A stretch of 64,000 nt of DNA from Bacteroidota bacterium (GTDB taxonomy: Bacteria; Bacteroidota; Bacteroidia; Bacteroidales; SKPS01). The stretch lies in NCBI GenBank assembly GCA_022709695.1, contig JAKLII010000001.1, positions 398,881 through 462,880 on the forward strand. Reading direction: 5' to 3'. Both the position numbers and the translations under genes were made by a program. Below, in pieces: positions 55,495-63,490 of this stretch; within the stretch, counting starts at the first letter, position 1, and the number at the start of each line of letters is the position of its first letter. The notes beneath the pieces were generated by a model, which was not told the DNA's origin, did no database searches, and saw nothing but the letters and a program-made list of their open reading frames with translations.

Positions 55495-56506
55495 TCACCC
55501 TAATCTTCATACCCAATTGCAAAACTTTGGTCTCTTTTATCCCGTTGAGCCTGCAGAGCTTATCCACTGTGGTGTGGTTTTTCCGTGCGATGGCATACAG
55601 GGTATCTCCTTTCTTAACGGTATGATACACAGCGTTTTTAGAAGATTTTGGAGGAGCAGTCTGTGTTTTCTCCGGAACGATATTTTCAGGCAGGGTATCA
55701 TTTCCGGTTTCCCAGGTCACCTGGAGATTTTGGGGAGAAGCGTTGCGGTACACGTTTTTCAGGGCCGAAGGAGGCAGTGGCAGGGAGCGCACCACCGGGC
55801 GGGCAGTGTCGCAGCGATCGTGCGAGAGCAGCCACACATAGAAGTCATCGGCGTAGAACACCCGGGCCAGTCCGCCGTGTCCGTACCCGGGATATTTGGT
55901 AAAGATGAGTCGGGAGGTATCGCCGCAGGCCGCAATGGCATCCACCATCTTCTGCGACTCCGAAAGGGGCACGGCGTTATCGGCGGTTCCATGCATGATC
56001 CACAGCGGAACCTGTCCAAGGTTACATGCCAGTTTAGGGGAGCCGCCGCCACACAGGGCTGCAGCGGCCGCCACGCGGTGCGGGTAGGTACCCACAAAAT
56101 CCATGGTGCCGTAGCCCCCCAGGCTCATCCCCACCACGTATACCCGGTTGGTGTCGGTATTATACTTCTGCTGCACGAAATCGAGCACTTTCACAATACG
56201 GTCGGGGTTCCAGGGAGTGCCCTTCGGCGACTGGGGCGCTACAACGAGGGCCGGGATATATTTCCCCTTCTCGATGGCATCGAGCACTCCGTACCGCCGC
56301 ACCCGCTCCAGGTTGCTGCCGGTGAGGCTTGCCCCATGGAGGAACAGGATCACCGGCAGGGGCTCCTGCAGGGAATCGGTTTTAAGCACCGGCTTATGCA
56401 CCCAGAAGTTGTATCCGCCGGGCACCTTGTTGCGGTACGCGGTTAGCTGTGCAAAAACCGGGAATCCGGTCAGAAGGGTCAGGAAAAAAATCAGCAGTCG
56501 TCTCAT
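55490..56506 (-). CDS. Secreted alpha/beta hydrolase with C-terminal LysM domain
   Basis: A 338-residue exported protein. The signal peptide ends at PVFAQ. The hydrolase (about 25-230) is of the dienelactone hydrolase or poly-hydroxybutyrate depolymerase-like type with S128 (VVGMSLGGYG), D176 (HGTADNAVP) and H210 (PGYGHGG); oxyanion region LFLHGAS. A linker leads to a LysM domain (293-337, VYHTVKKGDTLYAIARKNHT) that should bind peptidoglycan. It overlaps the upstream PQQ-propeller gene by 4 nt (ATGA), indicating co-translation. Confidence 0.9.
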   Translation of the reverse strand: MRRLLIFFLTLLTGFPVFAQLTAYRNKVPGGYNFWVHKPVLKTDSLQEPLPVILFLHGASLTGSNLERVRRYGVLDAIEKGKYIPALVVAPQSPKGTPWNPDRIVKVLDFVQQKYNTDTNRVYVVGMSLGGYGTMDFVGTYPHRVAAAAALCGGGSPKLACNLGQVPLWIMHGTADNAVPLSESQKMVDAIAACGDTSRLIFTKYPGYGHGGLARVFYADDFYVWLLSHDRCDTARPVVRSLPLPPSALKNVYRNASPQNLQVTWETGNDTLPENIVPEKTQTAPPKSSKNAVYHTVKKGDTLYAIARKNHTTVDKLCRLNGIKETKVLQLGMKIRVR

Positions 56507-58113
56507 TCAAAACCAAGTCGGTACATATTTCTTCCGCGGGAGCCAAAGATAACACTATTCTCCACAACGAGCGGAGACGATTCAAAATTGTCTCCTATCT
56601 TCTTTTTAATCAATACCTTGCCATTATCTCCGCTGATCAGGTACACATAACCCAGGACATCTCCCGTGAAAACCAGGAATTCCCCTTTTGTGGTAAGAAA
56701 TCCCACAGGTGATGACCAGGAGTACCCTTCGAGGTCGGTCCGGAATATGATTTTACCGGTGCCCTTGTCGAACGCAATGAGGTGGCCGTTGAAAGCCGAG
56801 TCGGGCTGGGAGAAGTTGGAATAGATGAGGTTTTTGCAGTTCCCTTCGCCCGGCAGGGGTGTTGCCAGCATCCCTCCATTGTAATTTTTACCGTTCATCC
56901 GGATGGAGCGGCAGCGGATTTTCTGCATCCACACCGGCCCGCCGGTAAGGGCATTGAGCTTCACAAACCTTGAATAGCCCACAGAGCCCTGCTTGTCCAC
57001 TTCGCAACCCGTATAGAGGAACGGCACTCCGTTTTCCATCTCCAGCACTGGCGTGGCATCGGTGTCATCCAGGTTGAAAAATCGCCATACAGGCTTCATG
57101 GTATTCAGGTCCACGCAGATGATATTGCCGTGGTTGTCACCGAAGAAGCCGTAGTTTTTGTACACGGCCAGGCTTGATTCGATCCCCGGGGCATTTTTCC
57201 CCTTCACTCGGTAGCGGAGTGCCGAGTGAAGGATGATGGTGGAGTCGGTGCGGAGGAATTTGTAGAGGGTGCCGTTTTCGCCGGGCCAGAACAGAAAATC
57301 GCCCACGGCCACGGGCGACGAGTCGAAGGCACCCCAGCCCCTGAGGGAACCCGCGTCTTTGCCGGAGTAGAACATGGCCGGTTTATGCTTTTTTAAATCG
57401 AAAACCCTGAATCCGAAGGGTTTCTGTCGGGGGATCCCCTGCCCCACATAGAGTATACCGTTGAGAGAAGGATCCACGGAGGGGGTGCCTTTTACGGTGT
57501 TGCCGGCATCCAGCGCCCTGCGCACCGGCTTGCCGGTGGCGGGATCCAGGAAATAGACCTTGCCGCAGAGGGAGCCGAAGATCACCTCAGAGGCAGTTTC
57601 GGCCAGATACAATGAATCGGGGAGATTTTTGAACCGCTGCAGGGTGGCAGCAGGCCAGTTCACCAGCAGGGGCTGGCCGGTCCAGCCGGTGCCGCCGCCC
57701 CACTGTCCGAAATCGGTGAGGGTGGTATCGAAGGCGGTGGTGAAGGTCCACTGGATGGTGATGTCGGAGGGGATTCGGGGCAGTTTTCCTTTGCCGGCAG
57801 GAGACCGCAGGGGCGTTCCCCTGAAGTTCAGTACCCCACCGGCACGGCTGTAGAGGTTGCCGGTGTCGGTGATCGTGCCCGGGGTAAGGGTGTCGTAGAT
57901 CTTCACCCAAAAATCGAGGGTATCCACGGAGGAGAATGCAGTATCCGGCAGCTCCCACGGGAGATCGGATGCAGCCGGAAGCGCATCTTCGTCACCACCC
58001 AGTACCTTCGACCAGACGGGTGAGAGCACCGAGCCTATGATCCAGCCGGCAGCCAGCAGTGCGATCACCCCCATGAAAATAATGAAGCGGTGTAACAGTC
58101 GTTTTTTGTGCAT
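56503..58113 (-). CDS. PQQ-like beta-propeller repeat protein
   Basis: A 536-residue protein with an N-terminal membrane anchor or signal (FIIFMGVIALLAAGWIIGSV), followed by PQQ-like propeller blades (ASEVIFGSLCGKVYFLDPAT; NYGFFGDNHGNIICVDLNTM; FVKLNALTGGPVWMQKIRC; VLGYVYLISGDNGKVLIKKK). No PQQ-binding residues are obvious, so it may be structural or a cell-wall or polymer-binding propeller, comparable in fold to BamB. It is the first gene of a pair with the LysM hydrolase. Confidence 0.87.
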   Translation of the reverse strand: MHKKRLLHRFIIFMGVIALLAAGWIIGSVLSPVWSKVLGGDEDALPAASDLPWELPDTAFSSVDTLDFWVKIYDTLTPGTITDTGNLYSRAGGVLNFRGTPLRSPAGKGKLPRIPSDITIQWTFTTAFDTTLTDFGQWGGGTGWTGQPLLVNWPAATLQRFKNLPDSLYLAETASEVIFGSLCGKVYFLDPATGKPVRRALDAGNTVKGTPSVDPSLNGILYVGQGIPRQKPFGFRVFDLKKHKPAMFYSGKDAGSLRGWGAFDSSPVAVGDFLFWPGENGTLYKFLRTDSTIILHSALRYRVKGKNAPGIESSLAVYKNYGFFGDNHGNIICVDLNTMKPVWRFFNLDDTDATPVLEMENGVPFLYTGCEVDKQGSVGYSRFVKLNALTGGPVWMQKIRCRSIRMNGKNYNGGMLATPLPGEGNCKNLIYSNFSQPDSAFNGHLIAFDKGTGKIIFRTDLEGYSWSSPVGFLTTKGEFLVFTGDVLGYVYLISGDNGKVLIKKKIGDNFESSPLVVENSVIFGSRGRNMYRLGFE

Positions 58114-58135
58114 CCCCTGTGAATTTTACAGGCGG

Positions 58136-58143
58136 CAAAAGTA
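58136..58143 (-). promoter_or_regulatory. -7 box for the PQQ-propeller/LysM hydrolase pair
   Basis: The minus strand reads TACTTTTG, a perfect match, 22 nt before the ATG at 58113. Confidence 0.65.
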
Positions 58144-58180
58144 GGGAATAAATAAAAGGAGAAGGGGGTTGCCCGGCAAC

Positions 58181-58392
58181 TGGCGCACGGATTAAACGGA
58201 TCTTACAGATTTGCACCGATTTCAGAACCCAAATCACTCATAGCTTATAAAAAAATCCCTCCCGAATCGCTCCGCTCCCGGGACTCCGCTTCGCTCCACC
58301 TCCTCAACTTTTTTCAGGCCCACATGCCTGACATAAGTTTTTACTCTACCTTTGGCGGAAGAGTGACTGATATGATGCCATTAAGTTGTTCG
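58181..58392 (+). repeat. Dispersed intergenic repeat, copy R1 (complete, with promoter)
   Basis: It fills most of a 310-nt gene-free gap. The first half is GCGCACGGATTAAACGGATC, then ACAGATTTGCACCGATTTC and an ACTCATA heptamer. The second half is ATCCCTCCCGAATCGCTCCG, then CACCTCCTCAAC, CCCACATGCC and CTACCTTTGG. It resembles copy R2 at 60054-60324 over both halves and copy R3 at 62113-62190 over the first half. Confidence 0.8.
58347..58354 (+). promoter_or_regulatory. -7 box within repeat R1, upstream of the Crp/Fnr gene
   Basis: TACCTTTG, a perfect match, 69 nt before the regulator ATG. Confidence 0.7.
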
Positions 58393-58423
58393 CATTGTTA
58401 AATAGACCCCGACCAGTCTGGCC

Positions 58424-58978
58424 ATGATTGATAAATTCATAAATATTGTAACAGCCAATGAGGAGAACCTGACCAAGTTTCAGGGGAGCTTTGTTGAAAA
58501 AGAAATCAAGGCTAAAACTGTTTTACTGCACGAAGGAGAAATTGCCAACTACATATATATAATAAAAAAGGGCTGCTTGCGAGAATGGTTTAATAAGGAT
58601 GGAAAAGATATAACTTTTCAGTTCTTTTTCGAGGGGCAACCCGTTGCCTCAATTGACAGTTTTTTGCATCAGAAACCAAGTCTTTTTACAATCGAAAGCA
58701 TTGAGCCAACAACAGTTCTGTCGATTGAGAAAGCGGATTTTGACAAGCTTATGATTGCCTATCCTGAATTTAAAAATGGATTTCAAAACTTAATTTTTCA
58801 ACGTTTCAGAACTTATGGTCATTTATTCCTTTCAATGATAAAAGACACTCCGCAAGAACGATACGAAGATTTGATCAATAACCATCCGGAAATTATCAAA
58901 CGAGTCCCGCAACATTATATAGCTTCTTTTCTTGGGATAACACCGATTTCGCTTAGCCGGATCCGAAATCGAAAGTAG
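58424..58978 (+). CDS. Crp/Fnr family transcriptional regulator
   Basis: A 184-residue regulator: cNMP-binding-like jelly roll (about 20-125, LLHEGEIANYIYIIKKGCLR, DITFQFFFEGQPVASIDSFL) and a C-terminal helix-turn-helix (160-184, VPQHYIASFLGITPISLSRI). There is no N-terminal cysteine cluster, so it is not a Fe-S Fnr. It is AT-rich compared with upstream genes. It precedes a ferredoxin and a DUF4405 membrane protein, all rightward, and probably regulates them. Confidence 0.92.
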   Translation: MIDKFINIVTANEENLTKFQGSFVEKEIKAKTVLLHEGEIANYIYIIKKGCLREWFNKDGKDITFQFFFEGQPVASIDSFLHQKPSLFTIESIEPTTVLSIEKADFDKLMIAYPEFKNGFQNLIFQRFRTYGHLFLSMIKDTPQERYEDLINNHPEIIKRVPQHYIASFLGITPISLSRIRNRK

Positions 58979-59047
58979 AGTTCATTTATTAACATTTGTT
59001 ATCGTTTCATGATGGTTTTCCATGGAATTTTGCCCGAGACATCTGAT

Positions 59048-59284
59048 ATGAGACAAAGATTCATTAAAAGGGAGCATACAAGCACAGCATTTGTGCTGCT
59101 TGATACAAAAAAATGTGATGCATGCTGGAAATGCCTGAACGTTTGTACCAATAACGTTATTGGCCGGATAAATTTACCGTGGCATAAACATGTTCGGTTC
59201 ATTAACGGAGGAGAATGTACAGGTTGTCTGAAGTGTGCAAAATCATGCAAGACTGGTGCAATAAGTAATCTGATCAGGAAATAG
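59048..59284 (+). CDS. Two-[4Fe-4S] ferredoxin-like protein
   Basis: About 78 residues from MRQRFIKREH; ATG 59009 would add 13. It has two CxxCxxCxxxC motifs, CDACWKCLNVC and CTGCLKCAKSC, for two [4Fe-4S] clusters, in the bacterial ferredoxin arrangement but with a 23-residue spacer and without the usual CxxxCP prolines. It lies 12 nt before the DUF4405 membrane gene, suggesting an electron-transfer pair at the membrane. Confidence 0.9.
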   Translation: MRQRFIKREHTSTAFVLLDTKKCDACWKCLNVCTNNVIGRINLPWHKHVRFINGGECTGCLKCAKSCKTGAISNLIRK

Positions 59285-59296
59285 GAGACTATACGG

Positions 59297-59827
59297 ATGG
59301 GAAAAAATCTGAATCGGTTCATTATCAATCTTTGGCTAATTATTTTTGGAATTGCAACTATATTTTCCGGAATGTTGATACAGGTAAAGTACCATATGGG
59401 CAATCATGGTAATATTGCCATAAATGACAATGTCTTTGGAATAAATTACCGGGGCTGGTCTGTCATTCATAAAGTTACCATTGTGATACTCACATTATTA
59501 ATGATTTATCATGTTTACCATCACTGGAAATGGTACAAAGGTGTGATTTTAAAAAGACTATTAGCCAAAAACCAACAAGTATTGATTTTATCGTTACTTT
59601 TTGTTTTTGTTGCAATAACAGGATTTACACCCTGGTTTATTGATCTGATGAATGGTGGTGATATGACAAGGAAAGCATTCATCGAGATTCATGACAAACT
59701 TACTTTAATCCTGATCATTTACCTTATTTTGCATATTATTAAAAGATTAAAATGGTTTTTTACTACCTTTGAGAAAATAAAAAAGGAAATTCCGCACACT
59801 ACAGATAAAACTTCCCGGATTAAATGA
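59297..59827 (+). CDS. DUF4405 membrane protein (cytochrome b-like)
   Basis: A 176-residue membrane protein with four hydrophobic helices (about 8-29, 56-75, 95-113, 133-148). Histidines sit where haem ligands occur in cytochrome b-like folds: H58 and H72/H75/H76 in and near helix 2, and H132 and H146 around helix 4. With the adjacent ferredoxin it could form a small membrane redox module. The haem assignment is an inference from histidine placement. Confidence 0.82.
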   Translation: MGKNLNRFIINLWLIIFGIATIFSGMLIQVKYHMGNHGNIAINDNVFGINYRGWSVIHKVTIVILTLLMIYHVYHHWKWYKGVILKRLLAKNQQVLILSLLFVFVAITGFTPWFIDLMNGGDMTRKAFIEIHDKLTLILIIYLILHIIKRLKWFFTTFEKIKKEIPHTTDKTSRIK

Positions 59828-59913
59828 GGCAGGCAGTGTGGCTGAGGGACGAAGACAAACATGCAAAGTCCCGGTCCGTCAAGAAAGTCAGGTTGCACAG
59901 TATGCCGCTGCAT

Positions 59914-60023
59914 AAAAGAAGAAGTCCCACAGAAATCCACTGATATTTCACTGAAAGCACAGAAAAAGATCTGTGAATTTCTGTGCGGTCTCTTTGCTTT
60001 TCTGTGGGAACTTCTTCTTTTTC
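59914..60023. repeat. Long inverted repeat downstream of DUF4405 gene
   Basis: Left arm AAAGAAGAAGTCCCACAGAA and right arm TTTCTGTGGGAACTTCTTCT are near-perfect reverse complements; the inner part (GAAAGCACAGAAA ... TTTCTGTGCGG) continues the pairing. It may end transcription of the redox genes, with a weak T-rich tail. Confidence 0.85.
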
Positions 60024-60053
60024 CATCTAACTCATTTAGGATCCGCCAGCTAT

Positions 60054-60324
60054 TTGGCACACGGATTAAGAGGATCATGCTGATTTTCATCGATTCCTGA
60101 AGTTATTCGCAACACCCTTCCGTACCTTCAGATTCTCACTCATATCTCATAACTCATAACCTATTACTCACCAAAAATCCATTCCCAAATCGCTTCGCTC
60201 TCCGGACTCCTATCAGATTCACCTCCTCAACTTCCTCAACTTTTTTTCAGCCCACATGCTAATCCTACATTTTCTTCACTACCTTTGTGTAATGGTGACT
60301 GATAAAAGGCTCATAAGTTATTCA
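60054..60324 (+). repeat. Dispersed intergenic repeat, copy R2 (with promoter)
   Basis: GGCACACGGATTAAGAGGATC, ACTCATA heptamers (60138-60158), AATCGCTTCGCTCTCCGGAC, CACCTCCTCAAC, CCCACATGC, ACTACCTTTG and GGTGACTGATA follow in the same order as in R1. The last part covers the first codons of the erythromycin esterase-like gene. Confidence 0.8.
60280..60287 (+). promoter_or_regulatory. -7 box within repeat R2 for the erythromycin esterase-like gene
   Basis: TACCTTTG, a perfect match, only four bases before the ATG at 60292; leaderless transcript predicted. Confidence 0.7.
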
Positions 60325-61752
60325 CAAGCATTGAAAAATATATTTATAATATTACCCCTTCTGACTTTTATAATCCTGTGTATTCAATGTCACAAGGATC
60401 CTCCAATGCATAATTCCTACAAACAAGACGATTGTTCACGAATTACAGACTGGACTGATTTAATGAATGACTCACTACTTTCTACGTCTGTTATGCAAAG
60501 CATTCCTTTAATTGACCATAAATACTATTTATGGCTTAATCAAAAAAATAATCACCTTGATATTCGTTCATTGACTTCAGAAAACTTCTCAGACCTGCAA
60601 TGTCTGAAAAACTGGTTGCAAAACAAAACTCTTATCCAACTTGGAGAGAGTAGTCATGGTACTAAAGAATATAGTCAGATTAAAGTTCGTTTGATAAAAT
60701 TTCTTCACGAACAGATGGGGTTTGATGTCATTGCATTTGAGAGTAATCTTTTTGAATGCTTTTACACAAATGAGAACATCCAAAACCTGACAGAAACTCA
60801 AGCAATGAGAAACTCAATCTTTTATGGTGTGTGGGGCACGCCTGATGTTAAAGAACTATTTACATACATAAAAGAAACTCAAAATTCAGATCACCCTTTG
60901 ATACTTGCGGGTTTTGATTGTCAGGTCTCATCAAACACAGGATACATTACAAATCATTCAGATTTTCTTTATGAGATACTATCAAAAATTGACACACTAC
61001 ATGCATCACAGCAAATGGTATTTGACGCCAACATTATTAACAAAATAGTTGCCTATAATACTTCTTATTTGTCCATCAATAAAGATTCAATAAAAGTAAA
61101 ATATAATCTTATGGTTAATTACATTGATAATCATATTGACTTACTAATTGATTCATTTCCTCAAAAGCCTTTATATCCTATTTTCTTAAGACAGTCTCTT
61201 CTTTCAATTATTTCACAAATTGACTTCATGCTATACCCTGACGGTGGCTTATCTGGCAATCCTTCTGCATTTAGGGTCAGAGACAGTTCAATGGCGGCTA
61301 ATGTGATTTTCCTTAAAGACTGTTTGTATCCTGATAAAAAGATAATCCTATGGGCACATAATTATCATATTGCTAATACTGCATTTCAGCATGCATTATA
61401 TCCAGACATTAAGGATATGGGAATATACCTCAAAGACAAATACAACTATCAATTGTACACGATTGGACTATATTCGTTAAGAGGAAGGACTAAAACTGAC
61501 TGGAACTGGTCTGTTATTAATATTCCTGTGCCTACAACTGCGAATTCATTAGAAGCCTTACTCTATTATTGCAGAAAAAAATCATTGTTTATTGATCTTG
61601 AAAATCAAATTTATTGTAATGGTAATAAATGGATGTACACGACAATTTCTGCAAAAACATCAGGCTTTGCTGACGAAAATATGATTATTAAAAATGTGTA
61701 TGATGGGGTAATTTTTATAGACTCGTCTTCTGTTCCAACTATGTTGCAATGA
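60292..61752 (+). CDS. Erythromycin esterase family protein
   Basis: A 486-residue exported protein, low GC. The N-terminus has a hydrophobic segment (IFIILPLLTFIILCIQC) that may be a lipoprotein signal ending at Cys. The esterase family motif LGESSHGTKEY is followed by FDVIAFESN, GVWGTPDVKELF, ILAGFDCQVS and ILWAHNYHIAN, which carry the family's catalytic Glu and His residues. Some relatives hydrolyse macrolide lactones; many have unknown substrates, so resistance should not be assumed. The start at 60292 is fixed by the promoter box. Confidence 0.9.
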   Translation: MVTDKRLISYSQALKNIFIILPLLTFIILCIQCHKDPPMHNSYKQDDCSRITDWTDLMNDSLLSTSVMQSIPLIDHKYYLWLNQKNNHLDIRSLTSENFSDLQCLKNWLQNKTLIQLGESSHGTKEYSQIKVRLIKFLHEQMGFDVIAFESNLFECFYTNENIQNLTETQAMRNSIFYGVWGTPDVKELFTYIKETQNSDHPLILAGFDCQVSSNTGYITNHSDFLYEILSKIDTLHASQQMVFDANIINKIVAYNTSYLSINKDSIKVKYNLMVNYIDNHIDLLIDSFPQKPLYPIFLRQSLLSIISQIDFMLYPDGGLSGNPSAFRVRDSSMAANVIFLKDCLYPDKKIILWAHNYHIANTAFQHALYPDIKDMGIYLKDKYNYQLYTIGLYSLRGRTKTDWNWSVINIPVPTTANSLEALLYYCRKKSLFIDLENQIYCNGNKWMYTTISAKTSGFADENMIIKNVYDGVIFIDSSSVPTMLQ

Positions 61753-61975
61753 TAATACCTGTGGATTATAGTTTAGGCTTCGTGCGTCGCCAGCCAAGCA
61801 TGAAGCCATGTTGAACTGCCTGTCCTGGCTTGCCGGGAAAAGCCCGCTCCTGTTTTATGGGGTTTTAATGATTTGAACAGGATGGAATCAGTGTATATCG
61901 GTAAACCTTCGGCAAACCACAACTTGCAGCAGGCTTGCATTGGGCTAGTGCCCGTTAACCGGCGCATCATCTGAT

Positions 61976-61995
61976 CCCCGGCCTGAAGGCCGGGG
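61976..61995. other. Perfect 8-bp GC hairpin
   Basis: CCCCGGCC, loop TGAA, GGCCGGGG. There is no T tract on either side, so a terminator role is doubtful; it may belong to a recombination site or structured repeat. Confidence 0.6.
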
Positions 61996-62112
61996 CAATG
62001 GATCCGCATCTGCCGCACCAGCGGTGCTTTCTTCTCGTGTGGCCCAGGCAGACATGAATTAAAAGGGTAGCCCCCCTGAGGCCAACTCATTCAAGGTTCA
62101 AGGATTAACCCA

Positions 62113-62190
62113 ATTGGCACACGGATAAAACGGATCAGACAGATTTGCACCGGCTTCAAACCCCAAATCACTCATAACTCATAACTCATT
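62113..62190 (+). repeat. Dispersed intergenic repeat, copy R3 (first half only)
   Basis: TTGGCACACGGATAAAACGG, ACAGATTTGCACCGGCTTC and three ACTCATA-type heptamers (62170-62190) match the first half of R1. The promoter half is missing. Confidence 0.8.
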
Positions 62191-62198
62191 CCTCTCCT

Positions 62199-62229
62199 TT
62201 TTCCGTGTTTCAATCAACTATACGGAAAA
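62199..62229. repeat. Inverted repeat just before the recombinase gene
   Basis: TTTTCCGT - 15-nt loop - ACGGAAAA, ending 9 nt before the ATG. The right arm is part of the direct repeat TATACGGAAAA. It may bind the recombinase or control its expression. Confidence 0.6.
62219..62229 (+). repeat. 11-bp direct repeat TATACGGAAAA, left copy
   Basis: An exact match to 63491-63501; the two copies bracket the recombinase gene. Confidence 0.75.
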
Positions 62230-62238
62230 GAAACCTCT

Positions 62239-63393
62239 ATGAAAAAGCTTCCCTGGATTACCTTACGGCGGGGTACAGAGCACCACCGCGACGTAATTAC
62301 CATGCATTTCTGGTACCAGCGTGAATTGGTTGAACACCTCAAGAGTTTGGCGATTGCCCGGTACAACACTGACAATAAATACTGGTATACCGATGCAAAA
62401 GGATTTGATTACAAAGCTTTTGCCGAGGCCATGAAGCCGGTGGCCATGGTTAACTACCGGGAGTTGCTTCCGTTGCCGAAGCCATTGCAACGCAGATTAT
62501 CAGAGCCGGATGCCGGAAAACCGCCAGCCAGAACAAAGCGCAAACCGCTCAGTGCCGATAACCTGAGCCATGTTAAACAATTCCGCATCTGGATGGAGCA
62601 CAAGCGGTACAGCGCCTCTACGGTGAAGACGTACACCGATGCCATAGCCGGTTTTTTAGCATTTCTGCAACCCAAACCAGCCGGAGATGCGGTTAATGCC
62701 GACATGGTGCGGTACGTTCACGAGTATATCATTGGCAACGGATACAGCTTTGCGATGCAGAACCAGGCGGTGAATGCCATGAAACTGTTTTACAGGGAGA
62801 TCATCCGGGCAAGGATTGAAATTGAGAAGCTGGAGCGCCCACGTAGCGAGCACAAACTACCGAATGTGCTAAGCAAAGAGGAGGTAAAGGCGATTCTGGA
62901 CGCATTGTCAAACCCAAAGCACAAAGCGATGTTGAGTCTGATCTATGCCTGCGGATTGCGAAGGAGTGAGTTGCTGAACCTGAAGCCAGCGGATGTGGAT
63001 TCGAAACGGGGTTTGCTGATCATCAGGCAGGGCAAAGGGCGAAAGGACCGGGTAGCGCCGTTACCGGAACGGTTGGTGGATATGCTGCGTGAATATTACA
63101 AAGGATACCGCCCGAAGGTTTGGCTATTTGAGGGGCAAAAGCCCGGCATGCAGTATTCTCCAACAAGTCTGCAGGAGGTCTTAAAGACAGGCCTGGAGAA
63201 ATCCGGTGTAAAGCGAAACGCCACGTTACACTGGCTACGACACAGTTACGCGACCCATTTGCTCGAAAACGGAACCGATCTGCGGTACATCCAGGAGCTT
63301 CTCGGGCACAAGAGCAGCAAAACCACTGAAATCTATACCCATGTGACAGATAACAGCCTGAAAAAAATTCGTTCACCGTTTGATGATTTGTAA
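62239..63393 (+). CDS. Tyrosine recombinase/integrase
   Basis: A 384-residue site-specific recombinase. An extra N-terminal domain (1-95, FWYQRELVEHLKSLAIARYN) of a type common in Bacteroidota integrases precedes a SAM-like core-binding domain (about 107-192). The catalytic domain is complete: R241 (GLRRSEL), K266 (QGKGRKD), H331 and R334 (LHWLRHSY), H357 (LLGHKSS), nucleophile Y366 (EIYTHV). The tail SLKKIRSPFDDL resembles the end of integron integrases, but the insertion specific to IntI is absent. It is flanked by the direct repeat TATACGGAAAA. Confidence 0.95.
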   Translation: MKKLPWITLRRGTEHHRDVITMHFWYQRELVEHLKSLAIARYNTDNKYWYTDAKGFDYKAFAEAMKPVAMVNYRELLPLPKPLQRRLSEPDAGKPPARTKRKPLSADNLSHVKQFRIWMEHKRYSASTVKTYTDAIAGFLAFLQPKPAGDAVNADMVRYVHEYIIGNGYSFAMQNQAVNAMKLFYREIIRARIEIEKLERPRSEHKLPNVLSKEEVKAILDALSNPKHKAMLSLIYACGLRRSELLNLKPADVDSKRGLLIIRQGKGRKDRVAPLPERLVDMLREYYKGYRPKVWLFEGQKPGMQYSPTSLQEVLKTGLEKSGVKRNATLHWLRHSYATHLLENGTDLRYIQELLGHKSSKTTEIYTHVTDNSLKKIRSPFDDL

Positions 63394-63408
63394 AAGTATC
63401 TATCTTTG
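63379..63408 (+). promoter_or_regulatory. Outward promoter at the recombinase 3' end
   Basis: TTTG (63379-63382), an 18-nt spacer and TATCTTTG (63401-63408) form a complete Bacteroidota promoter starting inside the recombinase gene and ending 15 nt past its stop codon. It points to the next gene. Confidence 0.72.
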
Positions 63409-63490
63409 GGGTGTAGTACCAACCACTTGATCCATGTACAGAAATAAAAACGGCCCGTTTCCTCACAATACTTTCCACAGGTTACAGGTA

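Larger units (their letters stand above)
59828..60291. other. 464-nt gene-free stretch with dyad and repeat
   Basis: No coding frame is supported. It holds a long inverted repeat (59914-60023), then dispersed repeat copy R2 (60054-60324) including a promoter box. The segment 59828-59913 shows nothing recognisable. Confidence 0.75.
61753..62238. other. 486-nt gene-free stretch upstream of the recombinase
   Basis: The first part is GC-rich and structured, with hairpins GGGC-TAGT-GCCC (61942-61953) and CCCCGGCC-TGAA-GGCCGGGG (61976-61995), and CCCGTTAACCGG between them. Repeat copy R3 (62113-62190) and an inverted repeat at 62199-62229 follow. No gene is supported. Confidence 0.7.

Noticed and set aside
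61976..61995. Rho-independent terminator of the erythromycin esterase-like gene
   Set aside because: The perfect GC stem has no T tract on either side and lies more than 220 nt after the stop codon.
61773..62090. 105-codon leftward frame in the gap before the recombinase
   Set aside because: No family-like features, lies over GC-rich hairpins, no promoter; treated as non-coding.
62239..63393. Canonical integron integrase IntI
   Set aside because: The insertion that defines IntI between the active-site Lys and His regions is missing and no folded attC site can be seen in the window; only an integron-like arrangement is proposed.
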